Shown in pieces: positions 1 to 7,067 of a DNA stretch of 10,211 nucleotides (positions are counted from its first letter, which is position 1; each line of letters opens with the position of its first letter). This stretch comes from Lysobacterales bacterium CG_4_10_14_3_um_filter_64_11 (lineage in GTDB: Bacteria; Pseudomonadota; Gammaproteobacteria; Xanthomonadales; Xanthomonadaceae): the NCBI GenBank assembly GCA_002782905.1, contig PFJA01000035.1, forward strand, positions 1 to 10,211, given 5' to 3'. The notes under the pieces are model-generated. The model saw only the letters and a program-made list of their open reading frames with translations, did not search any database and was not told where the DNA came from. The position numbers and the translations under genes are program-made.

Positions 1-338
1 AACCGCTCACCATCGGCGACCGGCCGCTCGACGGTGGTGACCACCACGCCGTCCTCGGTGTTGAACCCGGTGAGCAGAAACTCGGACTGAAACTTGCCGA
101 TTTGTCGCGGCGGAAAATTGATCACGCCGACGATCTGTTTGCCGATCAGGTCTTGTGGCTGGTACAACGCCGTGATCTGCGCACTGGTCTTCTTGATGCC
201 ATGCGGGCCGAAATCGACCCATAGCCGCCACGCCGGTTTGCGCGCTTCGGGAAAGTCCTCCACCCGCAGCACGGTGCCGGCGCAGATCAACACCTTCTCG
301 AAATCGGCCCAGGCGATGGTGTCGCCGCCGCTGATCAT
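1..338 (-). CDS. csaA: CsaA-type tRNA-binding-fold chaperone, C-terminus cut by window edge
   Basis: CsaA proteins are small homodimeric OB-fold proteins of the tRNA-binding domain (EMAP-II-like) superfamily, described in Bacillus as export-related chaperones. 112 codons are visible, and the family is about 110 residues, so only the last one to few residues and the stop are missing. Family hallmarks in order are the DFEKV...CAGTVLRVEDFPEAR segment (residues 12-33), a KKTSAQITALY block (49-59), NFPPRQIGKFQSEFL (74-88) and the closing VERPVADGER (103-112). These closely match the layout I recall of the Bacillus protein. The ATG at 338 is part of an ATGA overlap with the stop of the preceding oxidoreductase, so translation is probably coupled to it. 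No signal peptide or membrane segment is present, so it should be cytoplasmic. The family call is firm. The biological role in a gammaproteobacterium, and any link to its oxidoreductase partner, are unknown. Confidence 0.9.
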   Translation of the reverse strand, partial: MISGGDTIAWADFEKVLICAGTVLRVEDFPEARKPAWRLWVDFGPHGIKKTSAQITALYQPQDLIGKQIVGVINFPPRQIGKFQSEFLLTGFNTEDGVVVTTVERPVADGER

Positions 339-1621
339 CGGATACGCTCGCAGTAATCTTTCCACACGTCCCTGGCCTGCAACCAGGCGTAGCCCAGTTG
401 CGCGCCGAGATAGCCGGCCGGCTTGAACGCCGAGATGAGCCCGTAATGATCCAGCTCGCGCCAGCGGCTGTCGCCATCGGCAATCGCTGACGCGACCAGT
501 TCACCGGCGAAGGTGGTCGGTGCAACCCCGTGGCCACCGAACGCCTGCGCCATCCACAGCCCCGGTTCGATTTCGCCGATCTGCGGCATCTCGTGGCGGG
601 CGTAGCTCATCAGCCCCGACCAGGCGTAATCGATGCCAACACCATCAAGTTGCGGAAACACCTTCATCAAATCGCGGTACAGCAGCCGCCGCACCGCCTG
701 CGGCGAGCGGTCGAGCACCGAGATCCGCCCGCCCCAGAGCAGGCGCGTATCCGGCAATGGCCGGTAATAATCGAACGCAAAACGGGTGTCGTAGATCGCC
801 GCCTGGCTGGACAGCACTTCGGCCATGCGCGAACCCAACGGCTCGGTGACCATGACATAGGTTGCAATCGGCAGCACCGCCGCATCGACGCGCCGCACCA
901 GGCCGGCCAGGTACCCACCACACGCGAGCACCACCTGATCGGCATCAATCTGGGCGTCGGGTGTGCGCACGCGCCAACCCTTGCCGTGGCGCGCAAGCGC
1001 CAGAGCCGGGCTATCGCCATGAATCCGCACGCCCTGACGCATGGCGGCAGCGGCAACCCCCAGCGCATAGTTGAGCGGATGCAGATGCAATGCAGCTGGC
1101 TCGAACAGCGCCTCGTGGTAGCGTGCGCTATGCACCCGCTGCTGCACCTGCGCGGTATTCAGCCACTGCCAATGGCTGTCGAAGTGCTCCGCCAGCAAGC
1201 GTTGCCGCGCGATCAATACCGTGCGGTCGCGAAACCAGTTGGCCCACAGCACACCGGCGTCGCGCGCATCGCAGTCGATCGCGTACTGCGTTACCCGTTT
1301 GCGGATCAATGCCACCGCATCGGTGGTGCCGCGATACAACGCCTTGGCGCGAGCCGGCCCGAGTTCGGCCAACAGGCGGTCTTCGCCACGGCTGAAGCCG
1401 GCGAACACGAAACCGCCATTGCGCCCGGAAGCGCCAAAACCGGGCGATTGCGCATCGAGCACGATCACCTCGCGAACGCCACGCTCGGCCAGCCCGAGCG
1501 CCGTGTTCAAGCCGGCAAAACCGGCGCCGATCACGCATGCCCGGGTTGCATGCTGGCCCGATAACGCCGGAAAGGCGCGCTTATGCGCAGTATCGCGGTA
1601 GTAGGTGGTATCGCTGCTCAT
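335..1621 (-). CDS. FAD-dependent amine/amino-acid oxidoreductase (DAO fold, PuuB/OrdL-like)
   Basis: This 428-aa cytoplasmic flavoenzyme belongs to the DAO superfamily. The N-terminal TYYRDT stretch (5-11) precedes a Rossmann FAD-binding motif CVIGAGFAGLNTALGLAE (29-46), an acidic strand end VIVLDA (52-57) and the signature GFGASGRNGGFV (61-72). It closes with WSGLMSYARHEMPQIG (334-349) and AFGGHGVAPTTFAGELVA (360-377), the C-terminal FAD-contacting part. This arrangement is typical of gamma-glutamylputrescine oxidase (PuuB/OrdL) and related glycine/D-amino-acid oxidases, which oxidise a C-N bond and pass electrons to oxygen. The exact substrate cannot be read from the sequence, and no other putrescine-pathway gene is present to support a polyamine role. 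I chose ATG 1621 because the family begins shortly before the TYYR segment. The open frame upstream, back to 1720, lies inside the inverted-repeat element and does not look like protein. A GAGG about 12 nt upstream is a distant Shine-Dalgarno and lies within the repeat arm. Confidence 0.9.
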   Translation of the reverse strand: MSSDTTYYRDTAHKRAFPALSGQHATRACVIGAGFAGLNTALGLAERGVREVIVLDAQSPGFGASGRNGGFVFAGFSRGEDRLLAELGPARAKALYRGTTDAVALIRKRVTQYAIDCDARDAGVLWANWFRDRTVLIARQRLLAEHFDSHWQWLNTAQVQQRVHSARYHEALFEPAALHLHPLNYALGVAAAAMRQGVRIHGDSPALALARHGKGWRVRTPDAQIDADQVVLACGGYLAGLVRRVDAAVLPIATYVMVTEPLGSRMAEVLSSQAAIYDTRFAFDYYRPLPDTRLLWGGRISVLDRSPQAVRRLLYRDLMKVFPQLDGVGIDYAWSGLMSYARHEMPQIGEIEPGLWMAQAFGGHGVAPTTFAGELVASAIADGDSRWRELDHYGLISAFKPAGYLGAQLGYAWLQARDVWKDYCERIR

Positions 1622-1629
1622 ATCTTGAA

Positions 1630-1759
1630 GGAACCTCTTGAAACCGTCGTGAGCGGCCCAGGTGCAAGGCGCACGGAGCGCAGGCCCCGCAGTGTGCACG
1701 GCATTCCGAGCACCGCACAACGCCGCTATGCGGTCGCGCAGCAGGTTTCAAGAGGTTCC
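1630..1759. repeat. 130-bp element with perfect 16-bp terminal inverted repeats (candidate MITE or intergenic repeat)
   Basis: The left arm GGAACCTCTTGAAACC (1630-1645) and the right arm GGTTTCAAGAGGTTCC (1744-1759) are exact reverse complements, separated by 98 bp. The interior has smaller stems, for example ACCGCA (1712-1717) with TGCGGT (1729-1734) and GTGC (1662-1665) with GCAC (1671-1674). The element fills nearly all of the 139-bp gap: its right end is 1 bp from the galU stop and its left end is 8 bp from the oxidoreductase ATG. The only GAGG available to the downstream gene sits in the 3' arm, so folding of the transcript would hide it. I see no clear target-site duplication, no coding capacity and no U-tract. 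It could be a non-autonomous mobile element, a dispersed chromosomal repeat, or an attenuator. The repeat structure is seen directly; its nature is inferred. Confidence 0.7.
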
Positions 1760-1760
1760 G

Positions 1761-2660
1761 TCAGGAATCGCGCACACCCAACTCGCTCAATGCCGCCTCC
1801 ATCGCCTGCCGAGCCGCCTTGTTCAAATCTTCGTGATCCAGCGCAAAGCGGATCGTCGCTTCAATCAACCCAATACGACTGCCACAATCGAAACGCGTAC
1901 CCTGAAATCGATAGGCCAGTATCGGTGAGCAATCCAACATCGCGGCAATGGCGTCGGTGAGTTGGATCTCGCCGCCCTTGCCCGGCGGCAGGCTTTCCAG
2001 TGCGTCGAAGACTTGTGCTGGCAGCAAATAACGCCCAACCACCGCCAGCGTGCTGGGCGCTTGCGCCGGGCTGGGCTTCTCGACCATCGCGCGAATACGC
2101 CCGGCGCGGCCATCGAAACTATCGGTCGCGACGATGCCGTAGCTGCCGGTTTTCTCGCGCGGAACATCCTGTACGGCAATCACACCCGCAGCGCGCTCGC
2201 CGGCCAGCTCGACCATCTGCCGCAATGCACCCTTGCCTCGCCGATTCCAGATCAGGTCATCGGGCAACAACACGGCAAACGGCTCGTTGCCGATCACCGG
2301 CTTTGCACACAACACGGCGTGGCCAAGGCCGAGCGGTTCAGACTGGGTGACAAACACCGCTCGCACATGTTTTGGCAAGACATCACGAATCAGCGCCAGC
2401 ATTTCGGTTTTGCCGGATTTCTCCAGCGCCTGCTCCAGTTCGTATGCCTTGTCGAAGTAATCGGCGACCGCATGTTTGTAGCGATTGGTGACGAACACCA
2501 GGGTGTCGCAACCCGCCTCGATCGCTTCGTCTACCGCGTACTGGATCAGCGGGCGATCGACCACCGGCAGCATTTCCTTGGGCACCGTCTTGGTGGCCGG
2601 CAAAAAGCGAGTGCCTTGCCCGGCCACGGGAAACACCGCCTTGCGGATGCGAAAACTCAT
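1761..2660 (-). CDS. galU: UTP--glucose-1-phosphate uridylyltransferase
   Basis: GalU makes UDP-glucose from UTP and glucose-1-phosphate in the cytoplasm, feeding LPS core, O-antigen, exopolysaccharide and osmoprotectant glucan synthesis. The protein is 299 aa, the normal size for bacterial GalU. The N-terminal nucleotidyltransferase signature AGQGTRFLPATKTVPKEM (13-30) is followed by LPVVDRPLIQYAVDEA (31-46). Metal and substrate motifs are LLPDDLI (131-137), MVEKP (192-196), GEIQLTDAI (230-238) and FDCGSRIG (257-264). The ATG at 2660 overlaps the dehydratase stop by 4 nt (ATGA), and AAGGAG lies 8 nt upstream, a strong ribosome binding site. It is the last gene of the overlapping envelope block and is followed directly by the inverted-repeat element. 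Nothing looks truncated or unusual. A paralogue such as GalF is possible in principle but less likely, because the catalytic motifs are intact. Confidence 0.97.
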   Translation of the reverse strand: MSFRIRKAVFPVAGQGTRFLPATKTVPKEMLPVVDRPLIQYAVDEAIEAGCDTLVFVTNRYKHAVADYFDKAYELEQALEKSGKTEMLALIRDVLPKHVRAVFVTQSEPLGLGHAVLCAKPVIGNEPFAVLLPDDLIWNRRGKGALRQMVELAGERAAGVIAVQDVPREKTGSYGIVATDSFDGRAGRIRAMVEKPSPAQAPSTLAVVGRYLLPAQVFDALESLPPGKGGEIQLTDAIAAMLDCSPILAYRFQGTRFDCGSRIGLIEATIRFALDHEDLNKAARQAMEAALSELGVRDS

Positions 2661-4537
2661 GCCATATTCTCCTTGGCGACGCTGTGTAATTTGCTGATCG
2701 CTTCGTACTCAGGTACCGCGCGATGAAGCAATTGTGCCAACGCCGGTTCATCGTGACGTTCAACCATGTCACGCGCTTCGGCCAGCCAAGCGGCCACTTG
2801 CGTCGCCGAAACAGGCCGTTGCCCGGCCTGAAAAATACGCGGATGCGGGGTGCGCTGATATTTCTCGTCGGGGTGAAACAACACTTCGTGCAGTTTCTCA
2901 CCGGGCCGCAGCCCGGTGTAGACAATACTGATGCGATCACGCCCGCCGCGCTCGGACAGGCGGATCATCTGCTCGGCAAGATCGCGGATACGCACCGGCT
3001 CGCCCATGTCCAGCGTGTAGATCGCCTCGTGTGGCGCCAGCACCGCTGCTTGCAAAATCAGTTGGCACGCTTCCGGGATGGTCATGAAATAGCGACTCAC
3101 CTCGGGGTCGGTCACCGTCACCGGGCCACCGGCGCGAATCTGCTCGCGAAACAGCGGCACCACGCTACCCGCCGAATCGAGCACGTTGCCGAAGCGGACG
3201 GTAACGAAACGGGTGTCACACTGCACCGCAAGACTCTGGCACACCAGCTCAGCCCAGCGCTTGCTGGCACCCAGCACATTGGCCGGGTTGACGGCCTTGT
3301 CGGTAGAAATCAACACAAAGGTGCCGACCCCGGCGGCGGCAGCCGCCCGCGCCACCGTGTCAGTAGCCAACACGTTGTTGCGAATGGCGGCACGCAATTG
3401 CGTTTCCAGCACCGGCACATGCTTGTAAGCCGCGGCATGCAGCACGGTATCGGCCTGCGAGCGTTGCAAGGCATGTGCGATCAAGGCGGTGTCCCCGCAA
3501 TCGCCCAGCACGGCGTCGATTTCCAGCGCAGGGAACGTGCTGCGCAGCGATCGCACGATCACTTCCAACGCCAGCTCGGAATGATCGAGCAGCAGCAACC
3601 GGCGCACCCCCAGACGTGCCACCTGACGGCATAATTCGGAGCCAATCGAGCCGCCGGCACCGGTGACCAGCACCGAACGCCCGGCCAGCCATTCGCGCAC
3701 TGGCACCCAGTCCGGTGCCACCGGCTCGCGGCCCAGCAGATCCTCGATGGCCACCGTCTTCAATTCGCCCGGCGCGACCCGCCCACCGAGCACATCGCTC
3801 AGCCGCGGTACCGTGCGGAACGGCAAACGTGCCCGCTCACACAATGCCACGATGCGCTGCATCTGCTCCGGCGTCGCGGTGGGAATGGCGATCACCACCA
3901 GCTCTGCCGCTACTTCCCCGGCAACCTGTGGCAACCGCTCCAATGTGCCCAGCACCGGCAACCCCTGCAAGCGCGCGCGCTGCAACTTGGGCTGATCATC
4001 GAGAAAGCCAATCGGGCGATAGCGGCCATCACGGCGCATGTCACGTACCAGCGCTTCACCGGCGGCGCCCGCACCGAGCACCAGGACCCGGCTGCGCGGT
4101 TGATCCAGGCGGGTGGCCAGGCGGCGGTCCTTCCATGCGCGATACAGCACCCGTGGCGCGCTCAGCAACATCACCAGCGTCGGCACATACAACGCCAGTG
4201 CCGCGCGCGGCACACCATCCAGACGGTTGTACAAAAACAGCCCAATCCCGATGCCGAGCAGCCCGAGCGCGCAGGCGCGCGCGATATTCCACAGGTCCGC
4301 GACGCTGGCGAACCGCCACAAGCCGCGATACAGGCCCATCATCCAGAACACCAGACCCTGCGCCAGCAACACGATCAGGTGTTCGCTGGAAAACCACGGC
4401 CGCTCGACGGTGCCCTGCACATAGCTGTAGCGCAGATAGACCAGACCGGTCCAGCAAATCCACACCATAAGCAAGTCGTGAGCCACCACCAACACCCGCG
4501 GCAGCAGCGCGGCCAGTTTACCAGGCCAGGAACTCAT
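2657..4537 (-). CDS. Membrane-anchored nucleotide-sugar 4,6-dehydratase (WbpM/CapD/PglF family)
   Basis: This 626-aa inner-membrane protein has an N-terminal four-helix anchor (about 12-37, 53-70, 84-103 and 113-131). It also has two Rossmann domains: a CoA-binding-like one beginning VLVLGAGAAGEALV (151-164) and the catalytic SDR domain with VLVTGAGGSIGSEL (289-302). Further family motifs are HAAAYKHVPVLE (367-378), ISTDKAVNPANVLGASKR (410-427), VRFGNVLDSAGSVVPLF (447-463) and TGLRPGEKLHEVLF (541-554). WbpM-type enzymes convert UDP-GlcNAc to the 4-keto-6-deoxy sugar used for QuiNAc, FucNAc or bacillosamine in O-antigens and glycans. The catalytic position that is Tyr in short and Met in long family members is Leu422 here, with Lys426 kept. 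ATG 4537 has AAGGA 7 nt upstream and overlaps the transferase stop as TGATG. An in-frame ATG at 4612 lies inside the upstream gene and adds no recognisable family sequence. The stop overlaps galU by 4 nt. Its neighbours fit O-unit synthesis, but the exact sugar product is unknown. Confidence 0.93.
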   Translation of the reverse strand: MSSWPGKLAALLPRVLVVAHDLLMVWICWTGLVYLRYSYVQGTVERPWFSSEHLIVLLAQGLVFWMMGLYRGLWRFASVADLWNIARACALGLLGIGIGLFLYNRLDGVPRAALALYVPTLVMLLSAPRVLYRAWKDRRLATRLDQPRSRVLVLGAGAAGEALVRDMRRDGRYRPIGFLDDQPKLQRARLQGLPVLGTLERLPQVAGEVAAELVVIAIPTATPEQMQRIVALCERARLPFRTVPRLSDVLGGRVAPGELKTVAIEDLLGREPVAPDWVPVREWLAGRSVLVTGAGGSIGSELCRQVARLGVRRLLLLDHSELALEVIVRSLRSTFPALEIDAVLGDCGDTALIAHALQRSQADTVLHAAAYKHVPVLETQLRAAIRNNVLATDTVARAAAAAGVGTFVLISTDKAVNPANVLGASKRWAELVCQSLAVQCDTRFVTVRFGNVLDSAGSVVPLFREQIRAGGPVTVTDPEVSRYFMTIPEACQLILQAAVLAPHEAIYTLDMGEPVRIRDLAEQMIRLSERGGRDRISIVYTGLRPGEKLHEVLFHPDEKYQRTPHPRIFQAGQRPVSATQVAAWLAEARDMVERHDEPALAQLLHRAVPEYEAISKLHSVAKENMA

Positions 4538-5541
4538 CACATCGTCCTTCGCAATTTGCGTCGCGCATGCGCACGCAAGGCAATCCAAAGCAGTGCTGTT
4601 GCCAGCAACCACAAGGCCGCCGGCAACACGTCAGCGCCATAGGGTAGTGCAAGCACCAGCGCCACCGCCAGCACACTCCACAGCAAATATCCGAGGCTCA
4701 CCTGGCCATGCCGATAACCGGCGCGCACCAGCCATTGATAGGTGTGCTCGCGGTGCGGCCGCCACCAGGCCTTGCCCTGCACGATGCGCTTGCCAAGCGT
4801 CAGTGCGCTGTCCGTGGCGAATGCAGAAACCAGCACCAGCGCCAGTGGCCAGCGCAGGTTGCTCGATGCCACCGCCTGTACCAGCAAGGCCGCCACCATG
4901 AAACCGATACTGCCACTGCCGACATCGCCCAAAAACACCCGCGCTCTAGGCACATTGAAAGGCAAAAAGCCGAGACAGGCGATCGCCAGAAACAACGCGG
5001 CCAGCGTCCACGGCGCGGCACCCGACAATACCGCAAGCGCCAGCGCCACCAGCGCCGCCTGCGAACTGGCAATGCCGTTGATACCGTCCATGAAGTTCCA
5101 GATGTTGATCGCGCTGACGATGGCGAACCCGGCGAGCGCCATGAATAGCGGGCTTGCTGCCATGCCGCCGGCGCCATGCAGTGCGAACACGAACAGCGCC
5201 GCCGCGAGCGCATGAACCAGCAAGCGGTAGAGCGGCGCAACCCCGCGCACATCATCGCACCAGCCCACCGCAGCCACCAGCGCGGCACCAATCACATAGG
5301 CGATCACCCGCGTGTCGAGCGCGGCATACCACCACACCACGGCCAGCAGCGGCAGCAACGCACCCGCCAGCACACCCACCCCGCCGCCACGCGGCGTGGG
5401 CAGCGTGTGGCTGCGTCTGCGGCCGGGCAAATCAAGCATGTTGCGCTGAACGGCAACGCGGCGAACGGCCATGGTAACCAGCAGGCTGACAAGCCATGCC
5501 GCCAGGCTCGCCAGAAAAACGGTCATGCCGGCAGGGCTCAT
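4537..5541 (-). CDS. Polyprenyl-phosphate sugar-1-phosphate transferase (GT4 family, WbpL/WecA-like)
   Basis: This 334-aa polytopic inner-membrane enzyme transfers a sugar-1-phosphate (typically HexNAc-1-P) from UDP-sugar to undecaprenyl phosphate, the first committed step of O-antigen or related glycan synthesis. The whole chain is strongly hydrophobic, with roughly ten membrane segments. Cytoplasmic-loop motifs in order are LPGRRRSHTLPTPRGGGVG (38-56), the Mg-binding GWCDDVRG (93-100), the NIWNFMDGINGI catalytic loop (146-157), FLGDVGSGSIGF (203-214) and the C-terminal HREHTYQWL (263-271), the HxxH motif that helps set sugar specificity. Its position next to a WbpM-type dehydratase favours a WbpL-like enzyme using an N-acetylated 6-deoxy sugar, but WecA-like GlcNAc-1-P transfer cannot be excluded. 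The ATG at 5541 overlaps the lapB stop as ATGA. A second ATG at 5526 is an alternative start, and neither has a good Shine-Dalgarno, which fits coupled translation. MraY is unlikely because the neighbours are envelope-glycan rather than murein genes. Confidence 0.92.
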   Translation of the reverse strand: MSPAGMTVFLASLAAWLVSLLVTMAVRRVAVQRNMLDLPGRRRSHTLPTPRGGGVGVLAGALLPLLAVVWWYAALDTRVIAYVIGAALVAAVGWCDDVRGVAPLYRLLVHALAAALFVFALHGAGGMAASPLFMALAGFAIVSAINIWNFMDGINGIASSQAALVALALAVLSGAAPWTLAALFLAIACLGFLPFNVPRARVFLGDVGSGSIGFMVAALLVQAVASSNLRWPLALVLVSAFATDSALTLGKRIVQGKAWWRPHREHTYQWLVRAGYRHGQVSLGYLLWSVLAVALVLALPYGADVLPAALWLLATALLWIALRAHARRKLRRTM

Positions 5542-6710
5542 TTCACCGCGGCGTTGTGCACGGGCGTCACGCTACCCCAAACCCGACAGCTCGGACATTG
5601 CCAGTGATGGCTGCGCGCACCGAATCCACAGCGATTGCAGCGATAGCCCGGCGCCCGCTTGAGCAGGCCTTCGGTGCTGTACGCCAGCACATCGAGCACC
5701 GTGCGCGCAGCCCCATCGCTGACTTGCTGACCGAGCGCAATCAGCGCCGCCTGCGCCGCAATCGAGGGACGGTCCTTGACGTGGTCGGCGAGAAACTCCA
5801 GCGCCGCCGCCCGGCCGTCATCACGCTCGATCAGCTGCGCCATCGCAAGCACCGGCGCCACGCCGTCATGACGCTCCAGCATCTCGGCCAGAAACGCACG
5901 CATCCGCTCGTGATCGCCGTACTGCTGGTAGCAGGCAAGCAACGGCGCCAGTACCTCGGGCAGATAATCCGTGGCATGCCGCGCAACCCGCTCGTACAGT
6001 CGCATTGCCGCTGCCCCATTGCCCTCGGAAAACTCGATCTGCGCCAGCGACATGCCCGCGCGTGCACTTTCCGGGTCGGCCTGCAACGCTCGCAGCAAGC
6101 GATCGCGGGCCAACTCGCGATCGCCATCGCGTCGCGCCTGCTCGGCCATCTCGCAGTAAAAATGTGCGATCAATGCCGCGCACGACTCGCCGCTTACCTG
6201 TTCGACCCGGCGCGCAAGCTCAATCGACTTGGGCCAGTCGCGCTCGAACTGATAGATTGCCAACAGATGCCGCAGCGCCTTGTCCTGCTGCTCATCGAGC
6301 CGCACCAGATCGGAAAACAAGGTTTCGGCACGATCCAGCAGCCCGGCGCGCATGTAATCTTCGCCCAGCTCAAGCAAGGCGGCTATCTTGTCGGCATCGC
6401 TGATATCGGTTCGCGAGAGCAACCCCTGATGCAGCCGAATCGCCCGCTCTACCTCGCCGCGGGTGCGAAACAGGTGGCCAAGCGCGATTTGCGTTTCAAT
6501 GGTGTCGCGGTCGCCGCGTGCAATCTGCAAGAACAGCTCGATCGCCTTGTCCGGCTGCTCGTTGAGCAGATAGTTGAGGCCGCGAAAGTAAGTCGTGGAC
6601 AGTCGGCTGAGCCGCTTGCCGGTGCTGCGAATCGTGTTCTGACGCCCGAGATACCAGCCGCACGCTGCGCTGATCGCCAACAGCACCAACATCAGCAGCG
6701 TTTCGCTCAC
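5538..6710 (-). CDS. lapB: Lipopolysaccharide assembly protein B (TPR and rubredoxin-like)
   Basis: LapB (YciM) is an inner-membrane-anchored cytoplasmic protein. In E. coli it promotes FtsH degradation of LpxC, setting lipid A output, and supports LPS assembly. The protein is 390 aa, against 389 in E. coli. An N-terminal membrane helix (about 4-21, ending GWYLGRQ) is followed by tandem TPR repeats over about 40-310, including GLNYLLNEQPDKAIELF (44-60), ALGHLFRTRGEVERAI (76-91) and AHFYCEMAEQ (182-191). The C-terminal rubredoxin-like metal knuckle has Cys358, Cys361, Cys372 and Cys375 (YRCNRCGF, QCPSCRVWG), all intact. The start is GTG at 6710, overlapping the lapA stop as GTGA. An ATG six codons in (6692) would give an N-terminus closer to the E. 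coli length and is a possible alternative. The gene overlaps the following transferase by 4 nt, tying an LPS regulator to O-unit synthesis in one message. Confidence 0.96.
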   Translation of the reverse strand: MSETLLMLVLLAISAACGWYLGRQNTIRSTGKRLSRLSTTYFRGLNYLLNEQPDKAIELFLQIARGDRDTIETQIALGHLFRTRGEVERAIRLHQGLLSRTDISDADKIAALLELGEDYMRAGLLDRAETLFSDLVRLDEQQDKALRHLLAIYQFERDWPKSIELARRVEQVSGESCAALIAHFYCEMAEQARRDGDRELARDRLLRALQADPESARAGMSLAQIEFSEGNGAAAMRLYERVARHATDYLPEVLAPLLACYQQYGDHERMRAFLAEMLERHDGVAPVLAMAQLIERDDGRAAALEFLADHVKDRPSIAAQAALIALGQQVSDGAARTVLDVLAYSTEGLLKRAPGYRCNRCGFGARSHHWQCPSCRVWGSVTPVHNAAVK

Positions 6711-6991
6711 GCGGCGTCCACAGGCCCAGCCAGTGTTCGGCTTGAATCGGGGGGGGCAACACGGCGTTGCAGCGTTTTCAATCTGCGCTGCAGCGGCAAG
6801 ACCGCGCCAAGCACAACCGCGACGGCGCCAAGCACTGCGCCCACAAACATCGCCACCAGCACGGCCAGGCCGCTGTTGACGGATAGTTGGTAAAAATAGA
6901 AATCAACGGTCATCGGCGCGATATTCAGTGCCGCGAACGATGCACCGACCAGTACGAACAGCAAGACCAGCAGCGCATGAATGACTCGCAT
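6707..6991 (-). CDS. lapA: Lipopolysaccharide assembly protein A (DUF1049)
   Basis: LapA (YciS) is a small inner-membrane partner of LapB. The protein is 94 aa with two predicted membrane helices (about 4-23 and 41-63) joined by a short loop containing NIAPMTVDFYFYQLSVNSG (23-41), the conserved DUF1049 pattern. A basic cytoplasmic tail follows, QRRLKTLQRR (68-77). ATG 6991 is chosen because it starts just before the first helix and has AGGA 8 nt upstream. The frame is open back to 7045, but that extra part is not family-like. The distal part of the gene holds a run of eight C on the coding strand (6756-6749, Ala79-Pro80-Pro81), which is a slippage-prone sequence. The stop overlaps the GTG of lapB. 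Confidence 0.93.
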   Translation of the reverse strand: MRVIHALLVLLFVLVGASFAALNIAPMTVDFYFYQLSVNSGLAVLVAMFVGAVLGAVAVVLGAVLPLQRRLKTLQRRVAPPDSSRTLAGPVDAA

Positions 6992-7030
6992 GGGCAGGTT
7001 CCTGGGACGGATGAAGTGCTGCGGTGACGA

Positions 7031-7049
7031 CGACGTGTCGCACACGTCG
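7031..7049 (-). other. 8-bp perfect hairpin between ihfB and lapA
   Basis: On the transcribed strand CGACGTGT and ACACGTCG pair perfectly around a GCG triloop. It sits 18 nt after the ihfB stop and about 39 nt before the lapA ATG. No run of U follows, so it is not a canonical intrinsic terminator. It could stabilise the 3' end of the upstream message, be a processing site, or act as a weak attenuator between the housekeeping and envelope genes. The structure is seen; the function is inferred. Confidence 0.45.
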
Positions 7050-7067
7050 ACAGGCGTCGGGCGACGA

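Noticed and set aside
530..1564. A 344-codon open frame on the plus strand across the FAD oxidoreductase
   Set aside because: It is fully antisense to a complete enzyme with intact FAD motifs. Its product is rich in His, Arg and Gln with no family features, which is typical of a shadow frame.
1622..1720. N-terminal extension of the oxidoreductase to ATG 1720
   Set aside because: The added 33 residues would be encoded by the inverted-repeat element and lack family similarity. The family begins near the TYYR segment that follows ATG 1621.
2723..3634. A 303-codon plus-strand open frame inside the dehydratase gene
   Set aside because: It is antisense to the conserved catalytic domain of the dehydratase and has no recognisable motif or ribosome binding site.
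2657..5541. A new surface-polysaccharide or defence system
   Set aside because: The genes match known families of LPS and O-antigen synthesis in a known location, and no effector, nuclease or additional unknown gene accompanies them.
6496..6762. An 88-codon minus-strand frame overlapping the lapA-lapB junction
   Set aside because: It is an alternate frame of two well-supported genes. It matters only as the frame that slippage at the C run might enter.
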